The notes beneath the pieces are model-generated. The model saw only the letters and a program-made list of their open reading frames with translations. It was not told the DNA's origin and searched no databases. 64,000 nucleotides of DNA from Brienomyrus brachyistius (Eukaryota; Chordata; Actinopteri; Osteoglossiformes; Mormyridae): contig NC_064541.1 of NCBI RefSeq assembly GCF_023856365.1, positions 25,212,214 through 25,276,213 on the forward strand. Direction: 5' to 3'. Positions 42,301 through 48,300 of the stretch are shown here, one piece after another. The position numbers were made by a program, and so were the translations under genes. The number at the start of each line of letters is the position of its first letter. The first letter of the stretch is position 1.

Positions 42301-45300
42301 GACCCTGTGCCCATGCTCAGAAGGTTGCCAGTTCAACTCCTGTGACCAGTTGAGTGATGCCACCTTACGACCTTGAGCAAGGCCCTTCCCCCATTTGCTC
42401 CAGAGGGGCTGGTCAACCATGTGCTGTGACCCCAAAAATAGCCCACACCTCTATGCGTGTCTCATGGACAGTAAGATGGGGTGGGTGAAAACACAATTTC
42501 CTCAGAACGCGCAATAATGTGTCATTATTTCATATTAAAGCATATTTAATAAGTTTAATAAAAGCCTCACAAAGAAGTCCCTCATGGCCTTTCCAGCATT
42601 TACCACCCTTGTGGAAACATCAAGGTCTGCCTGTTCTCTAGCCCCTGCCACAGGAAGTATTCAGTGTTTATCTGAACTGGACCATGCTTATGTTAGATCC
42701 TGTTTTCTTTTGATCGGTGAAACTTGATGCTCTCACCATCTGTGGAGTCAACAAATGACAGGGTTTTAGAGGGGAATTTAGTCTGGCACGGGACGGTATC
42801 TACTGATGGATAAGGGCACAGGCACTCAGGGAGCTGCACTGCCTGGCATGTCAAAGGAGTAAATGAGTCTCAAAGAGGAGGGCGACTCGCTGGAGTGATT
42901 TTGTGAGAGTGAACATGCTGTGCGCACTGCGATTCCTTCAAAAACTCTTTGGAACTTTTGTCCGGACATCTCGCAGACATTACTTCTGGGATTATTTTGG
43001 TAGCGGAACAGAGAAAAACACCACAAAGACTGACTTAGTTTAATTTATCAGTTTTACTGACATCATAATTATTTCTTTTATATAGAGTGTTAAATATCTT
43101 CAATGGATTGTTATTCATAGTGGCTTCACTTAACCTTTTACCTGCAGTCATCAAGTAAAATTGTCTACTAGTTATCTGATCTAATTATATAAGGAAAATG
43201 CTGATTCCAGATTCACTTCCATGAATCTGTGTAGGATCATTGTGTCATTTTATTTATTGTTGAAACAAAAACCCCTTGTCTCTGTATGCATTCCAAGCTA
43301 TAAAACTTCCATCCATCCATCCATCTTCTAATCACTTATCCAGTGAAATTTACTATTTAAAAAATTACAGAAGCAAAAGTAATTGTGAATTCTGACAATG
43401 ATAGCCATCCAAAAAAGTTACGGACTTTCATTTCCCTTCTCCTCTAACTAAGGTACCAGCAGCAGCTACAGACCTCAAGCCATTGATGCTCCAGACCCTT
43501 AACACAGCCCAGGCCACATACAGGCTGCTGCACATGTGACTTGGTGGAGTTTCACCTCAGGATCCCCTCTCCAGAGCAGACATTGGGTAAGACCATCCTC
43601 TCCATCACTGTATTGTCTAATAAAACATTTACCCAAATTTTTTGGGTTTATATGACTCTGTATATAATGCTCACTGGGATTATCCTTTAGTATCAAGGCT
43701 TCTTTGTCTAAAGATCATTCTTATTCTGATTAACTCATCTAAGAAGACATACTAACAAAACAATCAAGCCATCACTTTACTTAACAAACTCTATAAACAT
43801 ATCACAGCCTTTGCTTTAACTCTTGGTATGACAGAGTCCTTTCAATCTACTCTAATATAGGCCAGCTATTGGGATAAGTGAGCTTTGGCAGCGATCTACT
43901 GCAGCTCTAGTAATGGAAAACCTGAGGGCTGTATTAATGACGTTTAACAGTGTCTGCTGTGCTGATAACACAGTTAGCAGGGACGTGCACTAAAGTCATA
44001 TAAACATCAGCTTCTCTTTGCCTTTATCCTCGAACCTTATAAAAGGCTGCATTATGTTGCAAGGAATGGAGGATGACTGCTCTCTGGCACCGTTCCTTGT
44101 AAAATATTAGCAAAAAACATTATACATTTATAACAAAATTACTATATGGATTTTTTTGCACAAGGGTGTACCATTGTGTTACTGCAAATCTGAATCCCAT
44201 GTTAGAAAACTGTAAAGCACTATTTTTTATATAATTAGATTGTGTGACTGGTAGACAGTTTCACTTGGCAACAGTACGTGAAATGTAAAATGCAATCCAT
44301 TGACATGTGAGATCCAAGCAATGGTTCACATACACTCATTCCTAATGCAGCCGCTTTTCATTTCTAAGATAATGTCTATAAATACACAGATACTCAGAGT
44401 TTCATTGCAGATCCAATCCAGTTTAGACGTGACAGATGTATTCTTTCATGGGTGTGTGTGAATGCACGTTTGTAAGATCGTGCATCACTATGTAAGAGCG
44501 AATGTTTTAAAAGTAATAAAACATGCCAAAAGTCTGTCATACATTCTATCTCTTTGGGTCAGAGGACCCAAAAACTATAGCAATACTTAAAATGTAAGCA
44601 ACATTTTTCTTACTATCTGTTTGTCAGAATGTATATATAAAGCTGACTATTTGGACATTAATTTTGTGCATATACAATGCAGCCCAGGCCCAATGTGTTA
44701 AAGTACAATTAAAAACGTGTAAATACATAGAATGCAGATTTTCAGGCTGGTTGTTTTAAAAAGCCTGTGTGGCCTCCTTGCATGTAGACCAGGCCCCGTC
44801 ACGTTCAGCCCAAACCCCACCCTGCACCTCACCCACCTCTGCCCAGGTCCATCTCTGTACAGCGGCGGTCGGGGTTGCTGTGTATTCGGCATTTGTAGAC
44901 GGCTCCCGGGGTCCGTACAGAGGTACTGTAGGTTGAGTTAGCCTTGGGGGCGCCCACCAGCACCCTGCAGAAGTGGATGGGATGCAGAATCAGTGACGCC
45001 CTCCAAGAACGTTACGGTCCATCTCCCCTTCTGCTGAAATCCGCAGGCAACCTCATTATTGCTGCCTCTTCCACTATTTTGTATCTTCCTATTTACCTGA
45101 AAGTGCCCAACTATCAATTCAGAGCCAACAGCAACATTTTCTGCAAATTACTGTTACTTCCTCTTTCTTACTGAGCTGTTCCACACCAGACCTTTGTGTT
45201 CTGGCAGTCCTGGCGATTAGGTTGGAGCATGGTTCATTCAGTGGCAACATTACTCTCATGAAAGAGAAGCACATAATTGACTCTTCAACCTTCTGTCAGT

Positions 45301-48300
45301 GCCAGCTAACCCTTAAAGAGCACCAAAAGCAGCTGAATACAAGAACTATAACTGTTTCCCTGAATCTATACGTTCAGTATCCAGTATGAGTTCAAATAAT
45401 CAATTTTTGAATATACTGTACACTGAGCCCACATAAACAATGGTACACTGATTATACTGTACACTGAACCCTCATAAACAATGGTACACTGAGTATACTA
45501 TATACTGAGCCCCCATAAACAATGGTACGCTGAGTATACTGTACACTGAGCCCCCATAAACAATGGTACACTGAGTATATTGTACACTGAACCCTCATAA
45601 ACAATGGTACACTGAGTATACTACATACTGAGCCCCCATAAACAATGGTACACTGAGTATACTGTACACTGAGCCCCCATAAACAATGGTACACTGAGTA
45701 TACTGTACACTGAACCCTCATAAACAATGGTACACTGAGTATACTATATACTGAGCCCCCATAAACAATGGTACACTAAGTATACTGTACACTGAGCCCA
45801 CATAAACAATGGTACACTGAGAATACTGTACACTGAGCCCCCAAAAACAATGGTACACTGAGTATACTGTACACTGAGCCCCCATAAACAATGGTACACT
45901 GAGTATACTGTACACTGAGCCCCCATAAACAATGGTACACTGAGTATACTGTACACTGAACCCCCATAAACAATGGTACACTGAGTATACTATATACTGA
46001 GCCCCCATAAACAATGGTACACTGAGTATACTGTACACTGAGCCCCCATAAACAATGGTACACTAAGTATACTGAACCCACAAAATCAACAGTTTCCTGA
46101 GTAAACTGCCTTCTGAGCCCACATAATCAGCATTCTACTCAAAATACTGTCTATTCTGCGTACTTTCCACTGAGGTCACTGAATACAGAAGAAAGCTATG
46201 GCATTTCTGATACATTTCTAAAACCTAAACAAAAATACCGTAAAAGAGCAAAATGATTGGTAAATGCTTATAGTCCTCAAATGAGGTTTGAAATCATGGC
46301 AAGTCAAGAAACCAACTCACCACCCATATCCAGGTAAGCAGTGGCATGAAATAGCATCACCCCAGGACCACAAGTAGCAAATTCCACTTTGGATTTATAT
46401 TACAGTATAAACCATTGCTAATATTAAAGCAGTCCATATAAATCTGCTGTAAAAATTTTTGCACATTTTGATTATGTCCTGCATACGGAGTAACCTGGGC
46501 TATACTAAGTAATTCAGGTGAGGCTTCGGTAGTACAGACTCAGCATGATATCAGAGTGACATTAATCGCAGCTGCCTAGTAAATTTTACTACATACAGTG
46601 CGTGTAGAATAGAATAACCTTCTTTCAAAATATTCCAAAAAATTTAGCTTACAGCCTTAAATGAAAAAATACACGAAAAATATTTCTTCCCAGTTTTACT
46701 TCCTCAATGCAACCTATAACATCCAAGTGAAAGATCTCAGCTACAGTTCAGAAAAATGATAAAGAAAAACAAAAACAACACATGCTGAGATTAATAAACA
46801 CCCCCCCCCCAATGTCAACATTTTGTTGAACCACCTTTTGCTTTAATGACAGCCTTGCGTCTGTTGGGATAATTCTCTATCAACTTTGCACATCTAGCTT
46901 GAGCAATATTTACCCACTCTTCTACACAGAACTGTTCAAGTTCAGTCCAATTGGATGGTGAGCATTGGTGGACTGCTACCTTCAAATATTTCCACAGATT
47001 TTCAATGGGGTTGAGGTCTGGACTCTGACTGGGCCACACGAGGACAGTCACCTTCTTCTCCTTCAGCCTCTGTGTGGTCAGTTTTGCTGTGTGCTTCAGG
47101 TCACTGTCATATTGAAAGGTGGACATTCTGCCCATCTTCAACTTTCTGGCAGAGGGTAGCAGGTTTTCCTCAAGAATTTGACGGTATTTTGCTCCATGCA
47201 ATTTTCCTTCTACCCTAACGAGAGCCCCAGGCCCTGCGGCAGAGAAACACCCCCACAACAGGATGTTGTCACCTCCATGCTTTATTGTAGGTATGGTGGG
47301 TTGCGGATTTGATTTCCACCAGGTGCACCGTTTGGTATTAAGGCCAAATAGTTAAATTTTGGTCTCATCTGACCATAAGACCTTTTTGGACTTGGCATCA
47401 GAATCTTCACAGTGCATTCTGGCAAAGCTCAAACGAGCCTTATTATGACCTTTCTTGTGAAGTGGCTTTTTCCTTGCGACCCTCCCAAACAAGCCACAAT
47501 TGTGCAGCGCTTGTGATATTGTTGTCACATGCACACAATGACCACTCTCTGCCCTAAAATCCCGTAACTCCTTCAAAGTGGCCATTGGCCTCTTGGTAGC
47601 CTCTCTTACCAGTTTCCTCCTTGCTCTTCCATCCAGTTTGGAGGGACAGCTGGATCCAGGGATGTTCCCAATAATACCAAACACTTGCCACTTCTTTATT
47701 ATGGACTTTACTGTGCTCCTTGGGATTGATAAAGCCTTTGAGATTTTTCTGTATGCATCTCCTGTCTTTTGTCTGTCCACAACTCTAACCCTGAGATCTT
47801 TTAACAGTGACTTGCCACCCGAAGTCAGTTGTTTGCTGTCAGTTGCACCACAGCAAAAACAGCCCCAGGAACATCTGTTTTTATGCTTCACTAAGCACAC
47901 TGATCACAGGTGGAAGCCAGTATCCATGGTCTGCAGTGGAAATGGTGGTTACTTACACCTGACTGAGTTTACAGACATTGTTTAGGAGGGGGGTGATCCT
48001 TTATTAATCTCAGTATTTCTTGTTCTTTATTTTTTACAGTTCCTCAGAACTGTAGCTGTGATGTCTTTCACTTGGATGTTATAGGTCTCATTGAGTAAGT
48101 GAATTTGGAAAAAATATTGGTTTGTGTATTTTCATTTAAGACTGTAAATACAAAAATTGTATATTTCAAAGCAGGTAATTCTATTTTATATCCACCGTAT
48201 AAGACATCAAGCACGCTTCAAGCACGTTCAAGCACGTTCGAACACCAACTCTGAAAGCGCATTTTTTATGTTTTCTTGGCATTATCAGCGTGTGGGATCA

